NCBI GenBank assembly: GCA_026770585.1 | Contig: MU646917.1 | Coordinates: forward strand, 108,036-118,476 | Reading direction: 5' to 3' | DNA: 10,441 bases | Source: Baffinella frigidus | Lineage: Eukaryota; Cryptophyceae; Cryptomonadales; Baffinellaceae | In this document: positions 5,260 to 10,441 of the stretch, one piece after another | How the letters are laid out: each line of letters begins with the position of its first letter | Position numbering within the stretch: position 1 is the first letter of the stretch | The notes under the pieces: generated by a model | The model's input: only the letters and a program-made list of their open reading frames with translations | Databases searched by the model: none | Told to the model about the DNA's origin: nothing | Position numbers and translations under genes: made by a program

Positions 5260-5636
5260 GCTGTACCTCGGGTTTCGATTCGAGGTAAAAGCCCGGTCGT
5301 GTTAAGGACGAGGAGTCGCGTATCACCGGGGAGCGCACACTCAATTTTTACCACGAAACGAAACGTCGCGTTCTTATATTCCCACTTGTGTTCCGGCCTA
5401 CTTGCGAGAGAAAATAAAAGTCAATTAGACGTGTCGAAAGTCTTACCATGCACACATTTGCAGCCCTCTGCTGGTACAAAACATACCTCTTAGCTATTCG
5501 ATCGGATAACTTTGAAGTGCCTGTCCTGCGATACCGTCTAGCTCTGTCTCACTCGGGTTGACCGCCACCAGCAACCAGTAGCAGCTTTAATCGGATCCTC
5601 TCAAGGATTCGGGTATTTGATTTAAAAACAAATCTT
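5260..5636. other. About 375 bp without a recognised gene
   Basis: Mixed composition. TACCTCG (5264-5270) and CGAGGTA (5281-5287) form a 7-bp stem with a 10-base loop resembling a T-arm, but no tRNA surrounds it. A 64-codon plus frame (5299-5493) has no coding signature. Nothing else is supported. Confidence 0.4.
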
Positions 5637-5670
5637 TCCTATGACCCTACGATAGGAAACCCTAGGGTCC
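5637..5670. repeat. CCTACGGTAGG dyad element, site 2 (diverged)
   Basis: TCCTATGACCCTACGATAGG then AAACCCTAGGGTCC. The central dyad CCTAC-G-ATAGG (5646-5656) has one mismatch; CCCTAGGG is palindromic. The order CCTATGACC, then CCTACNNTAGG, then a second dyad repeats that of sites 1, 3 and 4. Confidence 0.6.
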
Positions 5671-5690
5671 TCGAATTGATGGCGGGAGAT

Positions 5691-5710
5691 ACCCAAGAGA
5701 TTTCTTGGGT
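5691..5710. promoter_or_regulatory. Hairpin at the start of the 5705-5896 frame
   Basis: ACCCAAGA-GATT-TCTTGGGT is a perfect 8-bp stem with a 4-base loop. It overlaps the earliest TTG of the ORF at 5705-5896 and a 12-codon frame (MAGDTQEISWV, 5679-5714). In a transcript it would bury the start region. Whether it is regulatory or just another palindrome of the cluster is unknown. Confidence 0.4.
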
Positions 5711-5896
5711 TTAGCTGAAAATTACTACAGTGCCCGACCCGGTTATAAGCTGCTACGGGTTGCTGGTGGCGACTATTCTCAAGTTGACAATCTGGGGTTG
5801 GCCATGCAAAAAGCTAACGCCAGCGGACATTTAGATTGGACGCGACTCCGTACAAAATTTGTGATGGAAAACAATTCAGGACTTGAAAAGTCCTGA
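5705..5896 (+). CDS. Small ORF of unlike codon usage, ending inside a terminator-like hairpin
   Basis: The frame is open from 5666. The listed start is TTG at 5705; the first ATG is 5801-5803. The product would read GLAENYYSARPGYKLLRVAG then GDYSQVDNLGLAMQKANASG and HLDWTRLRTKFVMENNSGLE. Its amino-acid mix is protein-like, with no membrane helix or signal peptide. Third positions are near 45% G/C, unlike the GC3-rich candidates elsewhere. The TGA lies in a perfect stem followed by T-runs. This suggests DNA of another origin (organelle, bacterium, virus or plasmid) or chance. I do not recognise the protein. Confidence 0.3.
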   Translation: MGLAENYYSARPGYKLLRVAGGDYSQVDNLGLAMQKANASGHLDWTRLRTKFVMENNSGLEKS

Positions 5897-5908
5897 ATTT
5901 TCTTTTTT
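5873..5908 (+). terminator. Intrinsic-terminator-like hairpin with T-run
   Basis: AATTCAGGACTT-GAA-AAGTCCTGAATT is a perfect 12-bp stem with a 3-base loop (5873-5899), and the right arm runs into TTTT-C-TTTTTT (5898-5908). In bacteria or plastids this would be a textbook factor-independent terminator; in a nucleus, the T-runs could also stop RNA polymerase III. It contains the stop codon of the 5705-5896 frame. Confidence 0.55.
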
Positions 5909-5925
5909 AATCTTTTTAGAGCTGG

Positions 5926-5951
5926 TAAGTCCCTCTCCAGCGAGGGACTTA
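5926..5951. repeat. Second perfect hairpin
   Basis: TAAGTCCCTC-TCCAGC-GAGGGACTTA is a perfect 10-bp stem with a 6-base loop, 27 bases after the terminator-like stem. No T-run follows. It is part of the hairpin cluster. Confidence 0.6.
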
Positions 5952-5985
5952 AGTGGTTCGCTGGCGTTCGCCTCTCGCATTATTG

Positions 5986-6124
5986 CCACCAGACCTTAGA
6001 GTGGGAGCAAATCCTCTTGGTCGAGACCCCTGATTTGTACCACAGGCCGCCGGATTCCGGCGGCCTCCAATACAAATTAACAGGGTTAAAAAAGGCGATT
6101 TGCTCCCACTCTGAGGGCTGGTGG
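5986..6124. mobile_element. Palindromic element D, copy D1, with a nested GC-rich hairpin
   Basis: A 139-bp element that is almost entirely inverted repeat. The left arm starts CCACCAGACCTTAGAGTGGG, the right arm reversed is CCACCAGCCCTCAGAGTGGG, and both run about 54 bases to ATTTGTA. GAGTGGGAGCAAATC is identical in both arms. In the middle is GGCCGCCGG-ATT-CCGGCGGCC (6045-6065), a perfect 9-bp stem. No ORF of its own. It fits a foldback-type MITE. Copy D2 is at 6220-6337. Confidence 0.75.
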
Positions 6125-6219
6125 TGAGGTACAAATCCGTCGACTTTCGCGCGAAAAGGGGCATTGGTGGTCCGCCAAATTGGCGGAACCATATCAGACT
6201 GGGACAGAGGTATCGTCAA
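6125..6219. repeat. Spacer between D1 and D2 with two further palindromes
   Basis: TTTCGCGCGAAA (6135-6146) is a perfect 12-bp palindrome, and TCCGCCAA-A-TTGGCGGA (6171-6187) a perfect 8-bp stem with a single-base loop. The spacer otherwise shows nothing recognisable. Confidence 0.6.
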
Positions 6220-6337
6220 CCACCAGCCTTCAGAGGGCGACCAAAGCTCCTTTTTCGGATCCCTTGATTTGTACGGGAACGGCTCGAAAGCCCGCCAGAA
6301 TCCGGGGGGCTCCCGTACATCTCAAGGTTCAGAGGGA
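6220..6337. mobile_element. Palindromic element D, copy D2 (right arm truncated)
   Basis: Starts CCACCAGCCTTCAGAGGGCG and matches the D1 arm down to ATTTGTA (about 6273). CCTTGATTTGTACGGGA (6262-6278) pairs with TCCCGTACATCTCAAGG (6311-6327) at 15 of 17 positions, around a small GGCT-CGAA-AGCC hairpin (6281-6292). The outer part of the right arm is missing: element G begins at 6338, where the arm should continue. G therefore probably replaced or displaced it. Confidence 0.6.
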
Positions 6338-6480
6338 AACGACCCGAAAGTAGGGTAGTTTAGCCTACGGATCTCCTATGACCAGGCCTACCGTAGGAGG
6401 AAGGTCTCCTAGGACCAGGTCCTAGGAGCCCCTCTACGGTAGGCAACCCGTAGGCAAAACTGCCCTAATTTCGGGTCGTT
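6338..6480. mobile_element. Inverted-repeat element G with nested perfect palindrome and dyad sites 3a/3b
   Basis: The 33-bp ends match at 30 of 33 positions: left AACGACCCGAAAGTAGGGTA, right reversed AACGACCCGAAATTAGGGCA, both continuing to CCTACGG. Inside, CTCCTAGGACC-A-GGTCCTAGGAG (6406-6428) is a perfect 11-bp stem. CCTACCGTAGG (6387-6397) and TCTACGGTAGG (6433-6443) are copies of the dispersed dyad. The right terminal repeat supplies the last codons and TAG stop of the frame at 6465-7070. No ORF lies within G. Confidence 0.75.
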
Positions 6481-7070
6481 GAACAACTAAGGTACCGGAA
6501 AGGCAGTGTCCCCCCTTGTTGCGGTGTTCGAGGTGGGGGGCAGCACCACGTGGCTACAGCAGGCTGGGGAGGCTGGGGTTCCGGGGCGCGCGGCGTGACG
6601 ATCTGGAGGATGCTGCTCACGAAACCGCCGACTTCGGCCGCCACGGTTCCCGCCACCTCCTCCAGGCCTTTCACGGGGGATTCTGCGGGGCCTGCTCGGA
6701 GAGTTTCAGCGCTCACCGCTTCAGTGGTGGGATCGCTCCGTTCGACTACCCCGTTCCGCGTCGGAAACGCGCCGCAGCCTGCGCATGCCTCGGCCAGAGG
6801 CAAGAAACCCTCCGCCTCCCCTCCAAAGGAATTGATGGCATGCTCCAAAGCAGCTGAAGGTTGCGGAATGCGTGCGAGCGGACGAGCTCGAGGTCCGCGA
6901 CCGTGCAATTCATGTGCCGCACTGAGGTTCGGTGTGTCCCCGCATGGACCCCCGCATGGTTGGAGGGGCGATTTCCCTTGATTCCCCACCGTCTGTACTT
7001 TCCACGTCCCTTCAACAGGCTCCACACTCACTTTTCCCATCTTGCCCAACAATTCTGGCAGAAGTCCCAC
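6465..7070 (-). CDS. Best coding candidate: 201-codon open frame, unknown family
   Basis: Starts MGLLPELLGKMGKVSVEPVE. Over residues 142-166 (TVAAEVGGFVSSILQIVTPR then APEPQ) 22 of 25 codons end in G or C, and first positions are mostly purine. An overlapping plus frame (6516-6857) is also GC3-rich but lacks the purine-first pattern. The C-terminal third is Pro-rich; residues 133-157 could form an amphipathic helix; no signal peptide or known domain was seen. The last residues and TAG come from element G, so the native end is lost. GTGAGT at 7026-7031 (minus) is a possible donor, so the first part may be intron. Probably a truncated gene or one exon. Confidence 0.4.
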   Translation of the reverse strand: MGLLPELLGKMGKVSVEPVEGTWKVQTVGNQGKSPLQPCGGPCGDTPNLSAAHELHGRGPRARPLARIPQPSAALEHAINSFGGEAEGFLPLAEACAGCGAFPTRNGVVERSDPTTEAVSAETLRAGPAESPVKGLEEVAGTVAAEVGGFVSSILQIVTPRAPEPQPPQPAVATWCCPPPRTPQQGGTLPFRYLSCSTTRN

Positions 7071-7174
7071 GCACCTTTGGATTTGTCCATGCTGCTGGCG
7101 GCGGCTGCACCAAGAGGAAATAATAGACCCTTGGCTGCACCGCCCACTCGTCCTCCTGAAGCCGGTTTGCCAGG
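7071..7174 (-). other. Possible upstream exon or leader of the 6465-7070 candidate
   Basis: On the minus strand MDKSKGAWDFCQNCWARWEK (from 7090) ends just before GTGAGT at 7031-7026, a canonical-looking donor. If used, this short peptide would join a downstream exon after one of the CAG acceptors in the next 200 bases. A different frame, QEDEWAVQPRV, has higher GC3 at first, so the frame is not settled. Confidence 0.2.
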
Positions 7175-7305
7175 AAAATTGACTTTTAATTGACTGGGGA
7201 AATATTTTGTCAGCAAAAGTAAATATTTTAGAGGCTCTTGGGGGACTCTTGGGGGTTATTCAAAAGTCAAGTTGCAAGGGGAAACGATGTTCAAAAGTCA
7301 ATTTT
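7175..7305. mobile_element. Inverted-repeat element with AAAATTGACTTTT ends
   Basis: AAAATTGACTTTT (7175-7187) and AAAAGTCAATTTT (7293-7305) are a perfect 13-bp inverted pair bounding 131 bp. TCAAAAGTCA also occurs at 7259-7268 and links to the direct repeats at 891-1029. Inside are paired AAATATTTT motifs and a GGGGGACTCTTGGGGGTTATTC tract whose end pairs with GAATAACCC at 7362-7370. The element is degenerate, and its true ends could lie further out. Confidence 0.5.
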
Positions 7306-7690
7306 TAATGAAAAACGGCTTCAAGGTTGGGTCAACGGCTCCAAGAACTGAGCTCGAATAACCCTCGAAGGTTCTCGAAGGGCCTTGCGTGGAAACGTCC
7401 CTCACGTGACGAAGAAACTTACCGCCGTGGCTGGGTCTTGGGTCCGTGACTTGGCCGGGTCACGAGGGTTCCCTAGGTTCCTGAACACGTTTCTTTTAGA
7501 AGGACCTACTCCATGTAGACGTCTACTCGTCTTCCCGTCGGGAGAGAATCCCGTCGGGAGAGAAGCTGCACCTTTGGAAAGGACCTAAAGGACCTCTTCG
7601 GATCCATAAGGCCAACTCGTCAGGCGCGCGCCTTCGGCGCTCCCGGCGAGGCCCTCTCGGGGCCTAGGTGCCGTCTCTCCTTAGCCAACC
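7306..7690. other. About 385 bp without a recognised gene
   Basis: Contains a 15-bp direct repeat CCCGTCGGGAGAGAA at 7534-7548 and 7550-7564, the perfect palindrome GTAGACGTCTAC at 7515-7526, and GGACCTAAAGGACCT near 7581, an outlying piece of the TTTAGGTCC microrepeat that dominates the right end. Short frames here lack coding signature. Confidence 0.45.
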
Positions 7691-7697
7691 CTGAATC

Positions 7698-7731
7698 TAT
7701 CATCTTCGTATACGTTGTATACTTGATGATA
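7698..7731. repeat. Inverted repeat around GTATAC-GTT-GTATAC
   Basis: TATCATCTTCGTATAC, GTT, GTATACTTGATGATA: an imperfect stem of about 15 bp, each arm carrying the palindrome GTATAC. It lies about 20 bases upstream of an ATG (7751) on the plus strand. No function is assigned. Confidence 0.5.
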
Positions 7732-7750
7732 CATGACTCTGGGGTAGGTC

Positions 7751-8218
7751 ATGGCTTTTCTGCAGAACCAGTTCCAGTGTCCGCCTACGTTGGGAGCTCG
7801 AAGAACCTCCAAGGACCTAAAGGACGCTCTTGAGCATCTTTCTGCTCTCGCGTGTCGCCTCCCAGAGCCCACCTCGCACCACCCTCAGATATCACCCCTT
7901 CGTCTCAGAGTGGCTTTCGGCTCTCACGTGAGCGCGCGCACGGTCTCGCGCAGGAAGCGCGGGACGCACGCGCACATCTCGCACGTCCGGTCGCCCAGGT
8001 GTCTGTGCGTGCGGGATTGTCCACTTCCTCCTTATCTAGTGGTAGATGAGCTTTCGCGAGCATGCGCTTTCCGTCCGGTGAGAACGCGTGGTGCTGGGGC
8101 TCATGCCCCTATGGATGTAATGAATGAAAATCTTTTGAGCAGAGGTCGCACGACAGAGAAGATCATCTGGAGGGACCTAGGGGTTTGGGGGTTTAGAGTT
8201 CAAGGGTTTAGGGTCTAG
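7751..8218 (+). CDS. Open frame over a GC-rich coding-like patch; strand uncertain
   Basis: A 155-codon plus frame starts MAFLQNQFQCPPTLGARRTS. Around 7915-8015 almost every codon ends in G or C. The minus strand shares those third positions in a frame open at 7927-8031 that reads LGDRTCEMCACVPRFLRETV before TGA (7924-7926), with three closely spaced cysteines. Purine use at first positions does not separate the two. The last codons of the plus frame lie in a telomere-like array (GVWGFRVQGFRV), so its end at least is not native. No domain was recognised. Confidence 0.2.
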   Translation: MAFLQNQFQCPPTLGARRTSKDLKDALEHLSALACRLPEPTSHHPQISPLRLRVAFGSHVSARTVSRRKRGTHAHISHVRSPRCLCVRDCPLPPYLVVDELSRACAFRPVRTRGAGAHAPMDVMNENLLSRGRTTEKIIWRDLGVWGFRVQGFRV

Positions 8219-8250
8219 TGTTAAAGGTTTTAGGGTTTAGGGTTTAGCGA
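8178..8250. repeat. Short G-rich telomere-like array
   Basis: GGGGTTTGGGGGTTTAGAGT through GGTTTAGGGTTTAGGGTTTAG. Two or three near-perfect TTTAGGG units remain. It interrupts the plus frame at 7751-8218. Confidence 0.75.
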
Positions 8251-8299
8251 GTAGTGTCTACTAGTGTGGTCGACAAAAACCAATCAGTCAGTCTCATAA

Positions 8300-8530
8300 G
8301 TACCAGTTTTGTGTTGAAAACTGAAACTGGTTGGTGTGTGGGTCTGTATTCCAATTTGTGCCCAAAGAAACTGGCCCATCCTGCCCATTTTCACCAAAGA
8401 AACTGGCCCAAACTGCCGGTAGTTTATTTAAAACTTTTAAGCGGGCCAGTTTATTTGCCAGTTTATTGGTTTAGAAACCTGATAAGTAACCTTTTCTGGC
8501 GCTCGAAAACTGATCGGTAGCCTTCGCTGG
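8300..8530. repeat. Cluster of AAACTGG/CCAGTTT motifs in both orientations
   Basis: At least seven copies: ACCAGTTT (8302-8309) pairs with AAACTGGT (8324-8331). CAAAGAAACTGGCCCA occurs twice, 32 bases apart (8364-8379 and 8395-8410 approximately). CAAAGAAACTGGCCC (8395-8409) pairs with GGGCCAGTTTATTTG (8443-8457) at 14 of 15 positions. CTGATAAGTAACCTT and CTGATCGGTAGCCTT are further direct repeats near the end. Could be a palindromic element, a transposon end with subterminal binding sites, or a structured RNA. An 88-codon plus frame (8254-8520) runs through it but is repeat-driven. Confidence 0.55.
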
Positions 8531-8544
8531 TACGATTAGGCATT

Positions 8545-8812
8545 GAGCCTCAGGCTTTATGGATTAGGGATCAGGGATTATGGATTAGGGATTGGGGATA
8601 AGGGTTCAGGTTTAGGGATTAGGATTTAGGGTTTCAGGCTTTACAGTTTAGTACTCTTTACACTTGGCTATCAGACATTGGGCTTGAGGCTGCAGGGATG
8701 AGGGATCAGGGAATATGGATCAGGGAGTAGGGATTAGCCTTTATGGTTTGGGGGTTTGCGATTTGGGTTTGGGGTTTGGGGTTTTAGAGTTCAAAGTGTG
8801 GGGGTTAGAGTT
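8545..8812. repeat. G-rich array dominated by GGGATTA/GGGATCA variants
   Basis: GGATTAGGGATCAGGGATTATGGATTAGGGATT, then GGTTTAGGG, a less repetitive stretch (8635-8690), then GGGATGAGGGATCAGGG and GGTTTGGGG. The ATTAGGG-type variant class is not seen in the left arrays, so this block was amplified separately. Confidence 0.75.
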
Positions 8813-8911
8813 GTGTATAGCTTTATTGTTGAAGGGTTCACCGTTGAGAGATAGGAAACAATCTGCGTCAGAGCTCCGGCAATCGATTGATTCTCCCAAA
8901 CGTGGCCTGTC

Positions 8912-9146
8912 CTTCAGGTCCAGTAGGTTTTGACTTCTTTCAACATAGGCGAACACCTCGCCCTTCCGTAGAAAAGATCTACAGGAAAAGCTTTTTTTGA
9001 TTTCGGATCGTATTTAGCTCTCCAGTGCAGAGGATCGTGGCGAGCGGCTACAGGTTTGGAACTCAAGGGGGCGCTTGATTGCTTCCAAAATAGGATCGCG
9101 CTCGCATACACACCAGAACCCCAAGTCAGCCTTTATGAGGCCCATA
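8912..9146. repeat. Repeat family R, unit R1 (most diverged)
   Basis: Aligns with R2b and R3: AGGTCC..TAGGTTTTGACTTC, CGCCCTTCCGTAGAAAAGATCT, TTTCGGATCGTATTTAGCTC, TCCAGTGCAGAGGATCGTG, CACACACCAGAACCCCAAGT and CAGCCTTTATGAGGC. On the minus strand the block reads LCTGELNTIRNQ, compared with LCTGELNAIRKQ in R3 and LCTGKLNAIRKQ in R2b. No longer shared protein is present. Confidence 0.7.
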
Positions 9147-9349
9147 GTGGTATCAAATTGTCAAGCTCATACAAGCTCCAACCACAGATACCCCAAAAGA
9201 TGAAAGGGATTGTATGGGGGTGTGAGGTGAGAGTTGCATCATATTGAGACACCTATCAGCGAGAAAGGTGGATGTGTAGAGGTGTCCCCCAATGTACTGT
9301 GAATTCTCTTTATCACCCTCGAAGTGTCAGTGAAAGTCAGCAAAGTTAA
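9147..9349. other. About 200 bp without a recognised gene
   Basis: GACACCT (9246-9252) and AGGTGTC (9281-9287) are a small inverted pair. The rest leads into repeat copy F with no coding signature. Confidence 0.35.
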
Positions 9350-9580
9350 GGGCAATCCAAGTGTCAGAAAACAACAACAGCAGAATATTAAGTTGACAAA
9401 CACTACCGCTTCACGACAGGGGGGGAGGTCAATCTCCATAGAAATATTAATGAAGTGTTTTTGGGCAACGAAATTTGCTACACGATTTGCTCATAAAAGT
9501 AATATTCAAGCATGTAGTAAAAATCGTTGCGCCAAAGGCAATTATTTAATACTTTTGTGGAGACGAAGGTGGGACGAGAC
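9350..9580. repeat. Dispersed repeat E/F, copy F (occupied site)
   Basis: GGGCAATCCAAGTGTCAGAA, ACAACAACAGCAG, AAGTTGACAAACACTACCGC and TTCACGACAGGGGGGGAGGT match copy E at 4909-5051. The matching sequence resumes at 9567 as AGGTGGGACGAGAC after a 137-bp insertion. Confidence 0.65.
9430..9566. mobile_element. Inserted MITE-like element H with 4-bp AGGT flanks
   Basis: 137 bp absent from copy E. AGGT directly flanks both sides (9426-9429 and 9567-9570), while copy E has one AGGT (5048-5051), as expected for a 4-bp target-site duplication. Terminal repeats start three bases in: TCTCCATAGAAATATTAATG at the left and, reversed, TCTCCACAAAAGTATTAAAT at the right. Toward the centre both arms carry CAACGAAATTTGCTACA or CAACGATTTTTACTACA, resembling the inner core of family A. 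No ORF. Confidence 0.7.
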
Positions 9581-9599
9581 GTGAGGGCTCACTAGAGCA

Positions 9600-9660
9600 G
9601 CCTGTAGCAACCCCGGAGGGTTGGCATGGGACGCGAACGTCTCGCATCGAACGTCTCGCT
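9600..9660. repeat. Small hairpin and tandem 14-mer
   Basis: CAACCCCGGAGGGTTG (about 9608-9623) is a 6-bp stem with a 4-base loop. It is followed by two copies of CGAACGTCTCGC (about 9635-9646 and 9649-9660). Confidence 0.5.
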
Positions 9661-9668
9661 CACTGGGA

Positions 9669-9750
9669 TCCTTTAGGTCCTGTCGGGTTTAAATGCCCCC
9701 AACGTAGCCCAACGACACGTCTTTTCGTAGAAAAGATCTGCAGAAAAAGT
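9669..9750. repeat. Repeat family R, unit R2a (5' part only)
   Basis: CCTTTAGGTCC, CCCCCAACGTAGCCCAACGA, CACGTCTTTTCGTAGAAAAG and ATCTGCAGAAAAAG match the first third of R3. The unit then stops and the 9-bp microrepeat begins. It is a truncated R copy. Confidence 0.65.
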
Positions 9751-9838
9751 ATTTTAGGTCCTTTAGGTTTTTGCTGGATCCTTGAGGTCCTTTAGGTCCT
9801 TTTCCTTTGGATGGTCCTTTAGGTCCTTTAGGTTTTAA
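9751..9838. repeat. TTTAGGTCC 9-bp microrepeat
   Basis: CTTTAGGTCCTTTAGG units with inserts between R2a and R2b, again at 10070-10112 before R3, at 9669, and as GGACCTAAAGGACC at about 7581 and 7812. On the minus strand it reads as Gly-Pro-Lys or Leu-Lys-Asp triplets, which explains the collagen-like open frame at 9689-9997. TTTAGG is shared with the telomere heptamer, so it may be a derivative. Confidence 0.75.
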
Positions 9839-10045
9839 TTTCTCCCAACACGGCCCAACGCCACGCCCTTCCGTAGAAAGGATCTGCATTTGCTTTCGGA
9901 TCGCGTTTAGCTTTCCAGTGCAGAGGCTCGTGAAGAGGGGATAGTGGGTGGTTCTGTTGGGGTGTGTGAAGGTATGCGATACCGCTCCCATGCTCACTTA
10001 CACGCACCGAACCTAAGTCAGCCGGTTCTGAGGCTCATGGTATCC
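9839..10045. repeat. Repeat family R, unit R2b
   Basis: TCTCCCAACACGGCCCAACG, CCACGCCCTTCCGTAGAAAG, GATCTGCA, GCTTTCGGATCGCGTTTAGC, TTTCCAGTGCAGAGGCTCGT, GGTTCTGTTGGGGTGTGTGA and CGCACCGAACCTAAGTCAGC align with R3. It ends in GAGGCTCATGG. No gene is supported. Confidence 0.75.
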
Positions 10046-10069
10046 CATGGTTGAAGTTTAATGAATAGG

Positions 10070-10319
10070 TTCTTTAGGTCCTTTAGGTCCTTTTAGGTCC
10101 TTTAGGTTTTAATTTCGCCCAACATAGCCCAACGACACGCCCTTCCGTAGAAAGGACTGCAGAGAAAGAATTTTTGCTTTCGGATCGCGTTTAGCTCTCC
10201 AGTGCAGAGGCTCGTGCAGAGGGGATAAAGGGTGGCTCTGTTGGGGGGTGTGAAGGCCCCAAAGAGGAACGCGCTCTCACACACACACCGAACCCAAGTC
10301 AGCCTTGTTCTGAGGCTCA
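10070..10319. repeat. Repeat family R, unit R3 with leading 9-bp microrepeat
   Basis: Begins with four to five TTTAGGTCC-like units, then TTTTAATTTCGCCCAACATA, CGCCCTTCCGTAGAAAGGA, GCTTTCGGATCGCGTTTAGC, TCTCCAGTGCAGAGGCTCGT, GGCTCTGTTGGGGGGTGTGA and CACACCGAACCCAAGTCAGC, ending at TGAGGCTC. R2b to R3 spacing is 274 bp, measured at CCCTTCCG. Confidence 0.75.
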
Positions 10320-10366
10320 AAGGGTTGACTTACCTCATGACCTGGGACAGGGGTGCGGGCAAAGAG

Positions 10367-10400
10367 GTCCTAGGCAGGTCATAGGACCCTACCGTAGGGC
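10367..10400. repeat. CCTACGGTAGG dyad element, site 4
   Basis: AGGTCCTAGGCAGGTCATAGGACC, then CTACCGTAGGG. GGTCCTA and TAGGACC pair across 9 bases, and CCTAC-C-GTAGG (10388-10398) is the central dyad. It mirrors the inverted arrangement at 2826-2846. After it the window ends in a G-rich, unrecognised tail. Confidence 0.65.
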
Positions 10401-10441
10401 GTATGTACAGGGGTATGAAAAAGGGGACAAGGCCAGGGGGG

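Noticed and set aside
5264-5287. T-arm-like hairpin with GTTTCGATT loop, possible tRNA
   Set aside because: No acceptor, D or anticodon arm could be placed around it, and the loop is 10 bases rather than 7.
5299-5493. A 64-codon plus frame starting at TTG
   Set aside because: Mixed third positions, no second copy and no recognisable motif.
6550-6981. A 143-codon plus frame, and the overlapping plus frame 6516-6857
   Set aside because: Opposite-strand shadows of the 6465-7070 candidate. 6516-6857 is also GC3-rich, but purine-at-first-position favours the minus frame. This is a preference, not proof.
9324-9584. An 86-codon plus frame
   Set aside because: It is a chimera of repeat copy F and inserted element H, so it cannot be an ancestral gene.
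9689-9997. Collagen-like minus frame with repeated GPKGP
   Set aside because: The Gly-Pro-Lys repeat is the direct translation of the TTTAGGTCC microrepeat, and both flanks are R-unit sequence.

Overview
The window looks like accessory, probably subtelomeric DNA of a protist or alga. The main evidence is long, degenerate arrays of the Arabidopsis-type telomere heptamer TTTAGGG (or its complement CCCTAAA). At least six perfect tandem units sit at 3485-3526. Around them are many short inverted-repeat (MITE-like) elements. The heptamer occurs in plants, many green algae, dinoflagellates, cryptophytes and chromerids, so the lineage cannot be fixed from this sequence. Possible short exons with AG|G acceptors and GC- or GT-type donors would suit a dinoflagellate-like genome, but this is inference. 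No complete, recognisable gene is present, and no tRNA, rRNA or CRISPR was found.

Left part (1-2800): telomere-like arrays change strand several times and are broken by small islands that read as protein on the minus strand. Three sets of islands are duplicated. Two copies encode DDLMxFxGDExPHGLH (1-186). Three copies encode a charged, coiled-coil-like peptide, EDExRIMxKLAEEERRRE (848-1642). Two copies of a 112-bp block encode RSExxRTQSGLGSQ... (2237-2617). Several islands start just after a C-rich telomere-like tract ending in CAG, as exons would after an intron.

Middle (2800-5260): three copies of one MITE family (A1-A3) end in CATCCGGGAACA-like termini and share the core AAAATTACTACACAA. 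Two other inverted-repeat elements, a GGGCCC hairpin and more TTTAGGG arrays lie among them. A GC3-rich, exon-like stretch is at 4844-4906.

Hairpin cluster (5637-6480): at least nine dyads lie within 850 bp. They include a 12-bp perfect stem followed by a T-run (like an intrinsic terminator) that closes a 63-codon ORF of unlike codon usage, two copies of a long palindromic element, and a third element whose terminal repeat supplies the stop codon of the best coding candidate (6465-7070, minus).

Right part (7070-10441): more inverted repeats, an ambiguous GC-rich coding-like patch (7751-8218), and a region rich in AAACTGG/CCAGTTT motifs. A family of about 210-250-bp units (R1, R2a, R2b, R3) follows, joined by a 9-bp TTTAGGTCC microrepeat. 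One diverged repeat occurs twice, empty at 4909-5061 and split by a 137-bp inverted-repeat element at 9430-9566, which gives a within-window record of a transposon insertion.
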